The notes below the pieces were generated by a model. The model worked only from the letters and a program-made list of their open reading frames with translations, searched no databases and was not told the origin of the DNA. Below are positions 7,870 to 16,783 of a stretch of 64,000 bases of DNA, one piece after another. The DNA lies in contig CAWEIS010000028.1 in assembly GCA_963809205.1 (NCBI GenBank), positions 1-64,000 of the forward strand, read 5' to 3'. The position numbers were made by a program, and so were the translations under genes. Origin of the DNA: DATLLN01 sp963809205. GTDB lineage: Bacteria > Actinomycetota > Thermoleophilia > Gaiellales > JAICJC01. The number at the start of each line of letters is the position of its first letter. The first letter of the stretch is position 1.

Positions 7870-8524
7870 GCACGTCCAGCTGCTTCACGATCTCCGTGCC
7901 GGCGCTCGTCCCCAGCCGGGCGGCGCCGGCGTCCAGTAGCTCGGCGGCGTCGCTCGCCGTGCGGATCCCGCCGGCGGCCTTGACCGCTACGCCGCCGGGC
8001 AGCGCCCGGCGCATGGCCGTAACCTGCTCCACCGTGGCGGGGCCGCGCGTGCCGGTCCCGGACTTGGCGAACTCGGCACCCGACGCCGCGACGATGTCGC
8101 AGGCCCGCTCGAGGTGCGCCGGCGTCAGCACCGGCGCCTCGACGATCGCCTTCACCGTGGCGCCGCCGGCGGCGCCGACCACGCGCTCGAGGTCGTGCGC
8201 CACCGCGGCCGGATCCTCGTCCAGCAGCGCGTAGGCGATCACCACGTCCAGCTCATCGGCGCCGTCCGCAACGGCGCGGCGGGCGGCCTCCTGCTTGACG
8301 GAGGTGGCATCGAGCCCGTGCGGAAAGCTGACCACGGAGGCCACGCGGGCAGCGCCGGTGCGCCCGGCGCAACGCGCCACCCAGCGCCCATGGACGCAGA
8401 CGGCGGCGAATCCGAAGCGCGACGCCTCGCCGCACAGCCGGTCGATGTCCCCGGCGCCGGCCGACGCGTCGAGCAGCGTGTGGTCGATGACGGAGGCGAC
8501 TCTCTCGATTGCCGGTGGAGGCAT
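7856..8524 (-). CDS. deoC: Deoxyribose-phosphate aldolase
   Basis: This 222-residue class-I aldolase cleaves 2-deoxyribose-5-phosphate to glyceraldehyde-3-phosphate and acetaldehyde in nucleoside catabolism. It has IDHTLLDA at the N-terminus and ELDVVIAYALL with the conserved Asp. The Schiff-base lysine is in EFAKSGTGT and the second catalytic lysine in VAVKAAGGIRTASDA. The ATG at 8524 is preferred over a TTG at 8533. The length is normal for the family. It starts 16 bp downstream of the era stop codon, so it may be in the same transcript as cdd and era. Confidence 0.9.
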   Translation of the reverse strand: MPPPAIERVASVIDHTLLDASAGAGDIDRLCGEASRFGFAAVCVHGRWVARCAGRTGAARVASVVSFPHGLDATSVKQEAARRAVADGADELDVVIAYALLDEDPAAVAHDLERVVGAAGGATVKAIVEAPVLTPAHLERACDIVAASGAEFAKSGTGTRGPATVEQVTAMRRALPGGVAVKAAGGIRTASDAAELLDAGAARLGTSAGTEIVKQLDVHAVA

Positions 8525-8540
8525 CCGCGCCAAGCTTAAC

Positions 8541-9431
8541 TCACACCCCCAGCCGGTCGAGCTCGGCTTCGTCGCGACGCCAGCGGCGGCGCACCTTGAC
8601 GCGCAGCTCCAGGTAGACCTGTCCGCCCAGCACCTGCTCGACCTGCGGCCGGGCCCGGGTACCGATCCGCCGGATCATCTCTCCGCCCTTGCCGACCAGG
8701 ATCCGTTTCTGCGACTCGGTCTCGCAGATCAGCGTTGCATGCACCAGGTCGGCGCTCCGCCGGCGCCGCTCGATCTCGTCGACCGCTACGGCCACCGCGT
8801 GCGGCAACTCCTCGCGCGTCAGCTGCAGCGCCGCCTCCCGCACCGCTTCGGCGATCCGCTGCTCCTCGGTCTGGTCGGAGGTGGTGCCGGGCGGAAAGAA
8901 CGCCGGGCCTTCCTCAAGCAGCGCAAACAGGTCGTCGAGCAGCGAGTCGACACCGTCGCCGGTCAGCGCGCTGATCGGGTGCAGGGCGTGGAACTCGCCG
9001 AGCGCAGCGGCGGCTGCGATGGCCCGGGCGATCGCCGGCGGTCGCAGCAGGTCGATCTTGTTGAGGACGATGATCCCAGGCACTCCGCCCGGGCGCAGCG
9101 CGCGCTCGGCGACGTAGCGGTCTCCGGGGCCCGGCGGGGTGGTCGCGTCGAGCATCAGCACCGCGACGTCGGCGTCGGCCAGCGTCTCGTCGACGGCCCG
9201 CTGCATCCGCTCGGTCAGCCGGTCAAACGGCTTCTGGAACCCCGGCAGGTCGACCAGCACCAGCTGCGCATCGTCCCGGTTGACGGCCCCCAGGGCCCGC
9301 CGTCGGGTGGTCTGCGGCCGGCTGGAGACCGCCACGACGTGCTCCCCGACCATGCGGTTGACCAGCGTCGACTTACCGACGTTCGGACGCCCGGCGAGCG
9401 CGGCAAGCCCTGACCGGTGCAGCGCGTTCAC
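8541..9431 (-). CDS. era: GTPase Era
   Basis: This 296-residue GTPase acts in 30S subunit maturation by binding the 3' end of 16S rRNA. G1 is AGRPNVGKSTLVN, G3 is VDLPGFQ and G4 is VLNKIDLL. The C-terminal KH domain has the GKGGEMIRRIGT loop. The GTG at 9431 overlaps the cdd stop codon as GTGA, so era is translationally coupled to cdd, a pairing common in bacteria. The length matches the family. Confidence 0.93.
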   Translation of the reverse strand: MNALHRSGLAALAGRPNVGKSTLVNRMVGEHVVAVSSRPQTTRRRALGAVNRDDAQLVLVDLPGFQKPFDRLTERMQRAVDETLADADVAVLMLDATTPPGPGDRYVAERALRPGGVPGIIVLNKIDLLRPPAIARAIAAAAALGEFHALHPISALTGDGVDSLLDDLFALLEEGPAFFPPGTTSDQTEEQRIAEAVREAALQLTREELPHAVAVAVDEIERRRRSADLVHATLICETESQKRILVGKGGEMIRRIGTRARPQVEQVLGGQVYLELRVKVRRRWRRDEAELDRLGV

Positions 9432-9820
9432 AGCGCGAACGGCTCGGGGAGGAGTTCGGCCAGCGGCGCGGCGACCAGCTCGCCCGACCGGCGGTAGACG
9501 ACGATCAGATCCGGGGCCAGCTCCGCCATCACCTGGCGGCAGGCGCCGCACGGTGGTGCCGACTCGGCCTCGGCGTGCACAGCGATCGTCCGCAGCTCGG
9601 TGTGCCCCGCCGCGACGGCGGTGAACAGCGCGTTGCGCTCGGCGCACGAGGTCAGGCCGTACGAGGCGTTCTCCACGTTGACGCCGAGCACCGGGCGGTC
9701 GCTGCCGGCGACCCGGAGCGCGGCGCCGACCGCGAACCGCGAATACGGAGCGTGCGCCCGAACCGCGGCACGCCCCGCCTCGGCGTGCAGCTCGATCTCC
9801 TCGGGCGTCGCCGCTCGCAT
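9428..9820 (-). CDS. cdd: Cytidine deaminase
   Basis: This 130-residue zinc enzyme deaminates cytidine and deoxycytidine in pyrimidine salvage. The first zinc ligand and the catalytic Glu are in TSCAERNALF and the two remaining cysteines in PPCGACRQVM. YSRFAVGAAL at the N-terminus is also characteristic. The length is typical of the homotetrameric class. The ATG at 9820 lies 17 bp downstream of the kinase-like gene, and the stop overlaps era. Confidence 0.93.
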   Translation of the reverse strand: MRAATPEEIELHAEAGRAAVRAHAPYSRFAVGAALRVAGSDRPVLGVNVENASYGLTSCAERNALFTAVAAGHTELRTIAVHAEAESAPPCGACRQVMAELAPDLIVVYRRSGELVAAPLAELLPEPFAL

Positions 9821-9836
9821 CGACCAGGATGCTACG

Positions 9837-11024
9837 TCACGGCGCGGGCGGCGGCAGGGTCGTGACCCCGCCGGGGTCGGGCAGCGTCGCACCACCGCCA
9901 CCAGTGGCCGGCTGGGTCGGCGGCGCGGGAGGCGGCGGTGCGGCGGCGCTCGTCCCGCCGGTCGCGGGAGGCGTCGCCGGGGGCGCCGCCGGGTGCTGCA
10001 CCGCGGCCGGCCGCTGATGGTGCCGGCCGGTCGATGGGCGGCGAACATGTACGCGGTGCCGCGTCTGGGCGGCGTGGCGGTGGGCGTGGCGACGCGGCGG
10101 CGGGTTGGAGGCGTTGACCAGCGTGCCCGGGTCGACCGGGACCGGCTCCGCCGCAGGCGGCGCGGCCGGCGCCGGGGCCGGGGAGCCTTTCGCACCCACC
10201 CCGAGCACCGCCCAGGCGGCGAGCAGCGCGAGCACGACGCCGACGGCGGCGCCGGCGCGGCGCAGCCCCCGCCGCTCGCCCGTGGGCGGCAGCAGCGACT
10301 CCAGCCGCAGGTCGTCCTCGTCGAACAGCCCCGCCAGTTCGGCGTCCAGCCCCGACGGCGTTGCCGCACCGATGTCGGCAGCCGTCCCCTCGAGGGCATC
10401 CAGACATGCGGCGAGCGACGCGAACGACTCGCTGCGCGCATCGTCGCGCCAGCGGGCGAGCCCACCCTCCAGCTCGCCGAAATGCGCGGCCGTCACGATC
10501 GCAGCGAGCGACCGCTGGCCCGCCAGCGGGTCGCCGGCCGGCCCGGCGCCGGGGTCGCCGAGCAGCGGCCGCTCCAGGAACGGCGTCGGACCCGGCCCGA
10601 CGGCCAGGTCGAGCATCGCCAGGCCGTCCGCGGGGAACCCCGCCTGGGCGACGCGCTCGAGGACCCGTCCGAACGCGAGCGTCAGCCGGGCGGCGTCCAG
10701 CGCCGACGGGCGGCGCACCATCCGCCAGCGCTCGAGCGGCATACCCAGCGACGGCGGCACGACCAGGAACCAGCGGTCACCATGGGCGCCGAAGTCCAGC
10801 ACGCCGCACGCCTCCGACACGCCCAGCGAGCACCAGCGCGACACGGCCCCGGCGAGCGCCTCCTCGTCCCAGCCGGGGCCGGTGAACAGCACCCGTACCT
10901 GCGCGGCCCGGCCGGAGCGGGTGTCCAGCGCATCCACCGGCCCGGCCGGGTTGGAGCCGACTGCGGCCGCGCTGGCCAGGTAGCGGTCGCCGATCATGCA
11001 CGCGTTCGTGGCAGGACTCGACAT
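9837..11024 (-). CDS. Kinase-like (pseudokinase) membrane protein with Pro-rich tail
   Basis: This 395-residue protein starts like a bacterial Ser/Thr kinase N-lobe (MIGDRYLASAAAVG) and continues through a hinge-like ACGVLDFGAHGDRWFLVVPP and a helix like those of the kinase C-lobe. The VAIK lysine, the HRD loop and the DFG motif are absent. A single membrane helix (about residues 272-292, GAAVGVVLALLAAWAVLGVG) leads to about 100 residues rich in Pro, Ala, His and Thr that should lie outside the cell. I read it as a catalytically dead sensor or scaffold related to PknB-type kinases. That is inference, because the similarity is distant. Confidence 0.5.
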   Translation of the reverse strand: MSSPATNACMIGDRYLASAAAVGSNPAGPVDALDTRSGRAAQVRVLFTGPGWDEEALAGAVSRWCSLGVSEACGVLDFGAHGDRWFLVVPPSLGMPLERWRMVRRPSALDAARLTLAFGRVLERVAQAGFPADGLAMLDLAVGPGPTPFLERPLLGDPGAGPAGDPLAGQRSLAAIVTAAHFGELEGGLARWRDDARSESFASLAACLDALEGTAADIGAATPSGLDAELAGLFDEDDLRLESLLPPTGERRGLRRAGAAVGVVLALLAAWAVLGVGAKGSPAPAPAAPPAAEPVPVDPGTLVNASNPPPRRHAHRHAAQTRHRVHVRRPSTGRHHQRPAAVQHPAAPPATPPATGGTSAAAPPPPAPPTQPATGGGGATLPDPGGVTTLPPPAP

Positions 11025-11364
11025 CGCCTCACGGTACGGCGGATGGCCGTCACGGCTCTAGACGCCGGGCGTCACGAATGCGTTACGGAATGTTCAGAGT
11101 GCCCGTAGTTGAGGAGTTGTAAGTCTGCGGCGTATCAGCCCCCTGCTGGAGCCACAAGCCCCGATAGTTACATGAGCGAATACGTCGTCACACCGACACC
11201 TGGTCCCAAACCCAGGTGACCGCGAGCGGCGCGCCGAATGCGTCACGAGAGTCCTCGAGCAGCCGGAGCAGCGTCAGAACTGGGTCAGATGGAAGATGAC
11301 GACGTGTTGCAACCGTCACATGTACCAAGGACCGCGTTCGGCGGCCCCAACGAAGGGAGGCTCC
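11025..11364. other. Intergenic region with two small hairpins
   Basis: This 340-bp gap separates the divergent kinase-like gene and an unknown membrane-protein gene. It contains the short palindrome GACGCCGGGCGTC (11061-11073) and a hairpin of CACCTGG (11197-11203) with CCAGGTG (11212-11218). GC content is slightly lower than in the neighbouring genes. I see no convincing small gene and no clear -35/-10 pair. It probably holds the promoters of both flanking genes. Confidence 0.5.
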
Positions 11365-12249
11365 ATGGGACAGCATGCGACATTGAGCTTGGCCCTCGCC
11401 GATGGGCCGGCCGTGCCTGACGACCGGCGGCTGGCTATCGACCTGTGCCGAAGCGACATCGAGACGGCGCTGCGCTCCGCGGACGACGGCCTCGAGCTGC
11501 TGCTCGACCTCGAGGCCGGCGAGGTGAACGGTGGTGCCACGCGCCGCCACGCCCTGGCGATCGGCTGCACGCGGGAGGATCTCGAGCGCATGCTGGAGAA
11601 CGACAGCGACGACGTCTCGGTCAGCTTCAACGCCGAGGCGTTGGCGTGGGCAATCGGCGAAGCCGACATCGAGGCCCACGGCCTGCGCGAGAAGATGGCC
11701 GTGCTGGCAGTGGTCGTCGCCACGACCGGTGCTGCGGCCGGCGGCGCGCAGGCGATGCCTGTCCTCGGCGGACACGGTGCTGGGTCCGGCGTGACACGTG
11801 ACATGCCTGCCGACTCGGTGAGCGCGTCGGTCGCGTCCATCGAGGGCGCACCGGCCACCCGAGCGAACCCCGGCCAGGCAGCCGCGGCGGTCGCCGCAGC
11901 CAGCGCAGCCTCCTCCACCCAGCTGGGCCCGTACTCCGGTGGCGCACCGTTTCAGGGGCAGCAGGAGACGACTCAGGCAGGGCCTTCCGCTCACCGCGAC
12001 ATCCTGCCGAGCGGCCACCACGCTGCGCCGGCGGTGGCGATCGACTCCGCCCGCGACCTGCCCTCCGATTCGGTGAAGGCATCCCAGGCGCCGACTTTCG
12101 CCCACGGAGCCGCCGGGATGCAGGCCTTCGGCACCAGCTCGGATGACACGTCGAACCTCGTGATCGTCGGCGGAATCACGCTGGCGCTGCTCGGCGGAGC
12201 CCTCGGCGCTGCCGCGGCTGCCGCCCACCGCCCCGCGAGGCCGATCTGA
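11365..12249 (+). CDS. Unknown protein with two hydrophobic segments and RDxPxDSV repeats
   Basis: This 294-residue protein matches no family I recognise. The first 110 residues are soluble and acidic (DLCRSDIETALRSADDGLEL; DLERMLENDSDDVSVS). A hydrophobic stretch KMAVLAVVVATTGAAAGG follows. Next comes a low-complexity region containing RDMPADSVSAS and RDLPSDSVKAS, two copies of one motif. A second hydrophobic helix (LVIVGGITLALLGGALG) lies near the C-terminus. The protein may span the membrane twice with the repeats outside. The ATG at 11365 has GGGAGG 5 nt upstream. A perfect hairpin follows the stop. Confidence 0.55.
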   Translation: MGQHATLSLALADGPAVPDDRRLAIDLCRSDIETALRSADDGLELLLDLEAGEVNGGATRRHALAIGCTREDLERMLENDSDDVSVSFNAEALAWAIGEADIEAHGLREKMAVLAVVVATTGAAAGGAQAMPVLGGHGAGSGVTRDMPADSVSASVASIEGAPATRANPGQAAAAVAAASAASSTQLGPYSGGAPFQGQQETTQAGPSAHRDILPSGHHAAPAVAIDSARDLPSDSVKASQAPTFAHGAAGMQAFGTSSDDTSNLVIVGGITLALLGGALGAAAAAAHRPARPI

Positions 12250-12264
12250 GCCCACGAAACGACC

Positions 12265-12293
12265 CTGGTGGCGACCGGCCCGGTCGCCACCAG
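12265..12293 (+). terminator. Strong hairpin after the unknown membrane-protein gene
   Basis: CTGGTGGCGACC (12265-12276) and GGTCGCCACCAG (12282-12293) form a perfect 12-bp stem with a 5-nt loop, starting 15 bp after the stop codon at 12249. No T-tract follows. It would fit the U-tract-less hairpin terminators common in high-GC Actinobacteria. Confidence 0.55.
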
Positions 12294-12378
12294 GCGGAAG
12301 CACTGAGTGTGGGTGGCCGCACCACACACCCCTGCTGGCCGTACCGACACGGCCGCCTGGATCGGGGAACCTGGCGGC

Positions 12379-12504
12379 ATGTCACGGTTCACACGTCAGA
12401 TCAAGCGAGCGTTCTGCCGGCACAGCGTGATCGTCGCCGACGACCACCATGGGGCCTGCTGTCAGCTCTGCGGAATGCAGCTGACGTCCGCTCAGGGCGC
12501 GTAG
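12379..12504 (+). CDS. Small Cys/His-rich protein, possible zinc ribbon
   Basis: This 41-residue frame begins MSRFTRQIKRAFCRHS and ends with GACCQLCGMQLTSAQGA. It contains a CRH, a HH pair and a CCQLC pair, which could coordinate one zinc ion. A basic N-terminus and a compact C-terminal CxxC are typical of small uncharacterised actinobacterial proteins. The ATG at 12379 lacks a clear ribosome-binding site, and a longer frame from 12307 is possible. The residue pattern is the only support. Confidence 0.4.
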   Translation: MSRFTRQIKRAFCRHSVIVADDHHGACCQLCGMQLTSAQGA

Positions 12505-12522
12505 CGCGGATCACCCAGCGGG

Positions 12523-12843
12523 TCAGGCGCCGGGCGGCCGGTAGTCGACCGAGAGCTTGGCCGCCTCGTCGATCTCCTCGGGCGTCAGCAGCACCACCAC
12601 TTCCGCCGCCGCCCCGCCGGCCGTGTTGACGGCGATCGAGGCAGCCGCCGCAGCTCGGTTGTCCGGGACGTCCAGGATGACGTAGGCGTCGGTGTCGCCG
12701 AAGGCGAAGTAGAAGCTCTCGAGACTTCCTCCGAGGCCCTCGGCCATCTTCGCCACGGCATCTCGCCGGCTCACTCCGCCGGCGCGCTGAACGCCGCTCG
12801 CGCCCTCCGCCGTGTAGGACGCCTTGACCAGGTACTTCGCCAC
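12523..12843 (-). CDS. GYD-domain protein
   Basis: This 106-residue protein matches the GYD family of small proteins in its order of elements: KYLVKASYTAEGASGVQRAG at the N-terminus, a central FYFAFGDTDAYVILDVPDN and a C-terminal VVLLTPEEID. The name refers to the conserved Gly-Asp region before the aromatic strand, seen here as AFGDTDAYV. Function is unknown; the fold resembles the ferredoxin-like dimeric barrels. The ATG at 12843 is supported by GGAGG upstream. Confidence 0.75.
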   Translation of the reverse strand: MAKYLVKASYTAEGASGVQRAGGVSRRDAVAKMAEGLGGSLESFYFAFGDTDAYVILDVPDNRAAAAASIAVNTAGGAAAEVVVLLTPEEIDEAAKLSVDYRPPGA

Positions 12844-12952
12844 GGTTGACCTCCTCGTCGCGTGTCAGACCGCAAGAGCGCTGCGAGCCGCGTCCAGGTG
12901 GGCCCTGGACTCCGCAGCGACCGTACCACGCAGACGCGGCGCCGGCGATCGC

Positions 12953-13738
12953 TCAGGTGAGCAGCCGGAACACCAGCGCGGTCACGGACGCGCCCAGCAG
13001 GCCGCCGAGCACGACCTCGCCGGTGGTGTGCACGCCGGCCTCGACCCGCGTCTGGGCCACCAGCGTCGCCATCAGGAAGCAGATGCCGGAGATCAGCAGG
13101 CCATGCGCGTAGTCGGCGGCGGCGAAGGTCACCGCGACCCAGCCCCCGTAGGCGACCGCGGCGTGGCCGGACGGCAGGCCGCCGCGCAGCGGGGTGCCGC
13201 GGTTGGTGGCGGCCTTCAGGCTGATCACGAGCATCGTCACCACGGCGACGGCGATCACGGTCAGGTGCACCGGCGAGTCGCGCACGGTGTCGATGGCGTG
13301 GCGGCTGGGGTCGCGCAGGCGGTCGGCGAACACCAGGTAGCCGACGAACACCGCGTTGACGGCCGCCACCAGCACTGCGCCGGCGGCCACGTCCTTGGCC
13401 ACCCGGGCCAGGGGGTCGAAGGAGTTCGTGGCCACGTCGATGGCCTTCTCGAGCGCCGTGTTGATCATCTCGGCGATCAGCACGAACGACACCGCCAGCA
13501 TCACGGCCAGCAGCTCGAAACGGGTCACCCCGAGGGCGACCGAAACGGGCAGGATGCCCAGCGCGACGGCGAAGTGCAGGCGCATGTTCCGCTGCGTGCG
13601 AAGGACGTAGATGATCCCCTCGAACGCGTAGTTGAAGCTGGTGACGAGGCTGGCCGCCTCGTGGCGTGCCGCCCGGAACGGCCCCAGCCGGCGGGCCTCG
13701 CGGACCGCCTCCTCGCGGCTACGAAGGCTCTGCGGCAA
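12953..13738 (-). CDS. Undecaprenol/diacylglycerol kinase fused to PAP2 phosphatase
   Basis: This 261-residue membrane protein has two domains. Residues 30-140 are DgkA-like, with three helices and the catalytic motif IAEMINTALEKAIDV. Residues 150-258 are PAP2-like, with LPSGHAAVAYGG and a third motif RVEAGVHTTGEVVLG in which the usual Asp is Glu. DgkA-type kinases in Gram-positives phosphorylate undecaprenol, and PAP2 enzymes remove phosphates from the same carrier. The fusion could therefore set the balance of the C55 carrier. The TTG start overlaps ybeY by 20 nt. Confidence 0.8.
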   Translation of the reverse strand: MPQSLRSREEAVREARRLGPFRAARHEAASLVTSFNYAFEGIIYVLRTQRNMRLHFAVALGILPVSVALGVTRFELLAVMLAVSFVLIAEMINTALEKAIDVATNSFDPLARVAKDVAAGAVLVAAVNAVFVGYLVFADRLRDPSRHAIDTVRDSPVHLTVIAVAVVTMLVISLKAATNRGTPLRGGLPSGHAAVAYGGWVAVTFAAADYAHGLLISGICFLMATLVAQTRVEAGVHTTGEVVLGGLLGASVTALVFRLLT

Positions 13739-14140
13739 CGGCCACCTCCTCCAGCACGGCGGCCTGGCGGTCGAGCATCTCGCCGCCGTCCGTCTCGTGA
13801 TCCCAGCCGAGCAGGTGCAGGGCGCCGTGGACGACCAGCACCTCGACCGGCGTGCCGTCCGCCTCGGCCCTGGCCGGGCAGATGACCAGGTCTCCCAGCT
13901 GGCGCGGCAGGTCGCCAGCGATCGCGTCGCGGCCGTCCAGCGGGAACGACAGCACGTCGGTCGCGACCGGCTTGCCGCGGTGCGCCGCGTTCAGCTCGGC
14001 CATCTCCGGCTCGTCCACCAGTGCGACGCCGACCTCCCCGTCGTCGATCCCCTCTGCGGCCAGCGCAGCCTCCAGCACCCGCCGCAGCTCGGCCTCGTCG
14101 AGCGCCGCCGACGAGCGGTTGTCCAGCTCGATGGCCAGGG

Positions 14141-14144
<4 letters not shown>
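13719..14144 (-). CDS. ybeY: Endoribonuclease YbeY
   Basis: This 141-residue metalloprotein is needed for 16S rRNA 3'-end maturation and ribosome quality control. The three-histidine zinc motif is present as VHGALHLLGWDHE. The preceding TDVLSFPLDG and GDLVICPARA strands are also conserved. The GTG at 14144 overlaps the phoH stop (GTGA). The order phoH-ybeY-dgkA is widely conserved. Confidence 0.93.
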
Positions 14145-15103
<959 letters not shown>

Positions 15104-15113
15104 TTCTCGAATT

Positions 15114-15563
15114 CTACGCCGAAAGGCGGCTGCGAACGAGGTCCGACGCTGTCTTGCCGTCTGCACGGCCATCGGAGCGCTGCGTGACCAGGCCCATCAC
15201 CCTGCCCATGTCGCGCATCGACGTCGCTCCGGTCTCGGCGATCGCCGCGTCGACCAGCGCGGCCAGCTCGTCCTCCGCCATCGCCTGCGGCAGGAACTCG
15301 TCGATCACCGGCAGGTCGGCTTCCTCGGCCGCCGCCCGCTCCTCCTGGCCCGCGTCGCGGTAGGCCGTCGCCGCCTCGACGCGCTGCTTGCGCTCCCGGC
15401 GTAGCACCGCCTCGGCGTCGCGGTCGCCGAACTCACCCGCCGGCCTGTCCTTCTCGGCCTTCTGCAGAGACGACATCAGCAGGCGGATCGCATCCACCCG
15501 GGGGCGGTCGCCCGCCTTCATCGCCGTGCGGAGCTCGGACTGGATGCTGTCGGTGAGGGTCAC
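15114..15563 (-). CDS. GatB/YqeY-domain protein
   Basis: This 149-residue helical protein matches YqeY: SELRTAMKAGDRPRVDAIRL at the N-terminus, RDAGQEERAAAEEADL in the middle and the C-terminal helical domain with SMRDMGRVMGLV. YqeY resembles the tail domain of the amidotransferase subunit GatB and may bind tRNA, but no activity is established. The GTG at 15563 gives the same GTGA overlap with mtaB that is seen across the operon. A GTG at 15569 is the alternative. Confidence 0.85.
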   Translation of the reverse strand: MTLTDSIQSELRTAMKAGDRPRVDAIRLLMSSLQKAEKDRPAGEFGDRDAEAVLRRERKQRVEAATAYRDAGQEERAAAEEADLPVIDEFLPQAMAEDELAALVDAAIAETGATSMRDMGRVMGLVTQRSDGRADGKTASDLVRSRLSA

Positions 15564-16783
15564 GCGCACATCGTACCGACGACCGCGCCGGACTCGAGCC
15601 CGGTGGCCAGCACGCTGACGAGCGCGCCCTCGGGCGCATTCTCCACGCGGAACGCCGTGTAGTCGGCGGAGTAGCCCCCGCCGCGGCCGGGCTCGACCAG
15701 CACCCGCTCGACGGCGCCCAGCTTCGACCGCCGGTGCGCCGCGCCCTGGCGATCGGACAGCCGGCGCAGCCGTGCCGAGCGCTCCCGCTTGGCCGCGGGC
15801 GGCACCCGGTCGTCGGCCGCGTCCCTGGTATCCGGGCGCGGCGAGTACGGGAAGACGTGCACCTTGCTGAACTCTGCCGCCCGCACCGCGGCTAGCGTCG
15901 CCTCGAACGCATCGGCGGTCTCGCTGGGGTGCCCGACAATCACATCCGTCGTCAGGTTGACCCCCGGCACCAGCCGCCGGGCGCGCTCCAGCTTGGCCAG
16001 GAACCGGGCGGACGTGTAATGGCGCCGCATCGTCGCCAGCACGCCGTCGTCGCCGGACTGCATCGGCACGTGCAGGTGCGGCGCGATCCGCCCGTCGGAG
16101 GCCATGGACCGCAGCAGCCGGTCGGTCAGGTGGTTGACCTCGATCGAGCTGAGGCGGACGCGCTCGACGTCGGGCAGCTCCGCGAGCCGCCCGAGCAGCG
16201 CGGCCAGGTCGACGCCCGCGGCCCGGTCTCGGAAGCAGCCGAGGTTGATCCCAGTCAGCACGAGCTCGCGATGCCCCTGGGCTGCCCGGCGAGCGGCGTC
16301 GCGCAGCACGGCGTCGGCGGTGCGGCTGCGGCTCGGCCCGCGCACGGACGGGATCACGCAGTACGAGCAGCCGAACGAGCAGCCGTCCTGGATCTTGACG
16401 TAGGCCCGGGTGCGCCCGAACGCCGGCGCCGTCCCGCCCACGCAGCCCAGCGCCCCGACCGCCTCGGAGACCGCCGCCGGTGCGCGGTCGTGGCCGCCGC
16501 GCACGATCCGCACGTTGGCCGGCAGTCCGGCGAGCCCGTCGCCCGACAGGTTCGCGCCGCAGCCGGTGACGTACACCTCGCGCGCCGTGCGCGTCGCCCG
16601 GCGCACGGCCTTGCGCGACTTGGCGAGCGCCTCGTTGGTCACGCAGCAGGTGGTGACGACGCGAACGTCGGCGTCCGCCGGGCCGGTCTCGGCGTGCCCG
16701 TCGGCGGCCAGCCGCTCACGGACGGCCTGGGAGTCGGCCAGCGCGACCTTGCAGCCGAGGAACTCGACCGCGAACGACGTCAC
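15560..16783 (-). CDS. mtaB: tRNA t6A37 methylthiotransferase MtaB
   Basis: This 407-residue radical-SAM enzyme adds methylthio to t6A37 of tRNA. The N-terminal UPF0004 domain carries FLGCKVALADSQAV with further cysteines in VTTCCVTNEA. The radical-SAM cluster motif is DGCSFGCSYCVIPSVRG. The C-terminal TRAM-like region starts near residue 345. The length and the cluster motif separate it from MiaB and RimO only moderately well; the dnaJ-prmA-rsmE-mtaB order supports MtaB. The GTG overlaps the rsmE stop. Confidence 0.85.
   Translation of the reverse strand: MTSFAVEFLGCKVALADSQAVRERLAADGHAETGPADADVRVVTTCCVTNEALAKSRKAVRRATRTAREVYVTGCGANLSGDGLAGLPANVRIVRGGHDRAPAAVSEAVGALGCVGGTAPAFGRTRAYVKIQDGCSFGCSYCVIPSVRGPSRSRTADAVLRDAARRAAQGHRELVLTGINLGCFRDRAAGVDLAALLGRLAELPDVERVRLSSIEVNHLTDRLLRSMASDGRIAPHLHVPMQSGDDGVLATMRRHYTSARFLAKLERARRLVPGVNLTTDVIVGHPSETADAFEATLAAVRAAEFSKVHVFPYSPRPDTRDAADDRVPPAAKRERSARLRRLSDRQGAAHRRSKLGAVERVLVEPGRGGGYSADYTAFRVENAPEGALVSVLATGLESGAVVGTMCA

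Noticed and set aside
12265..12293. A perfect hairpin as a mobile-element end
   Set aside because: No partner repeat or transposase is nearby; its position after a stop codon suits a terminator better.
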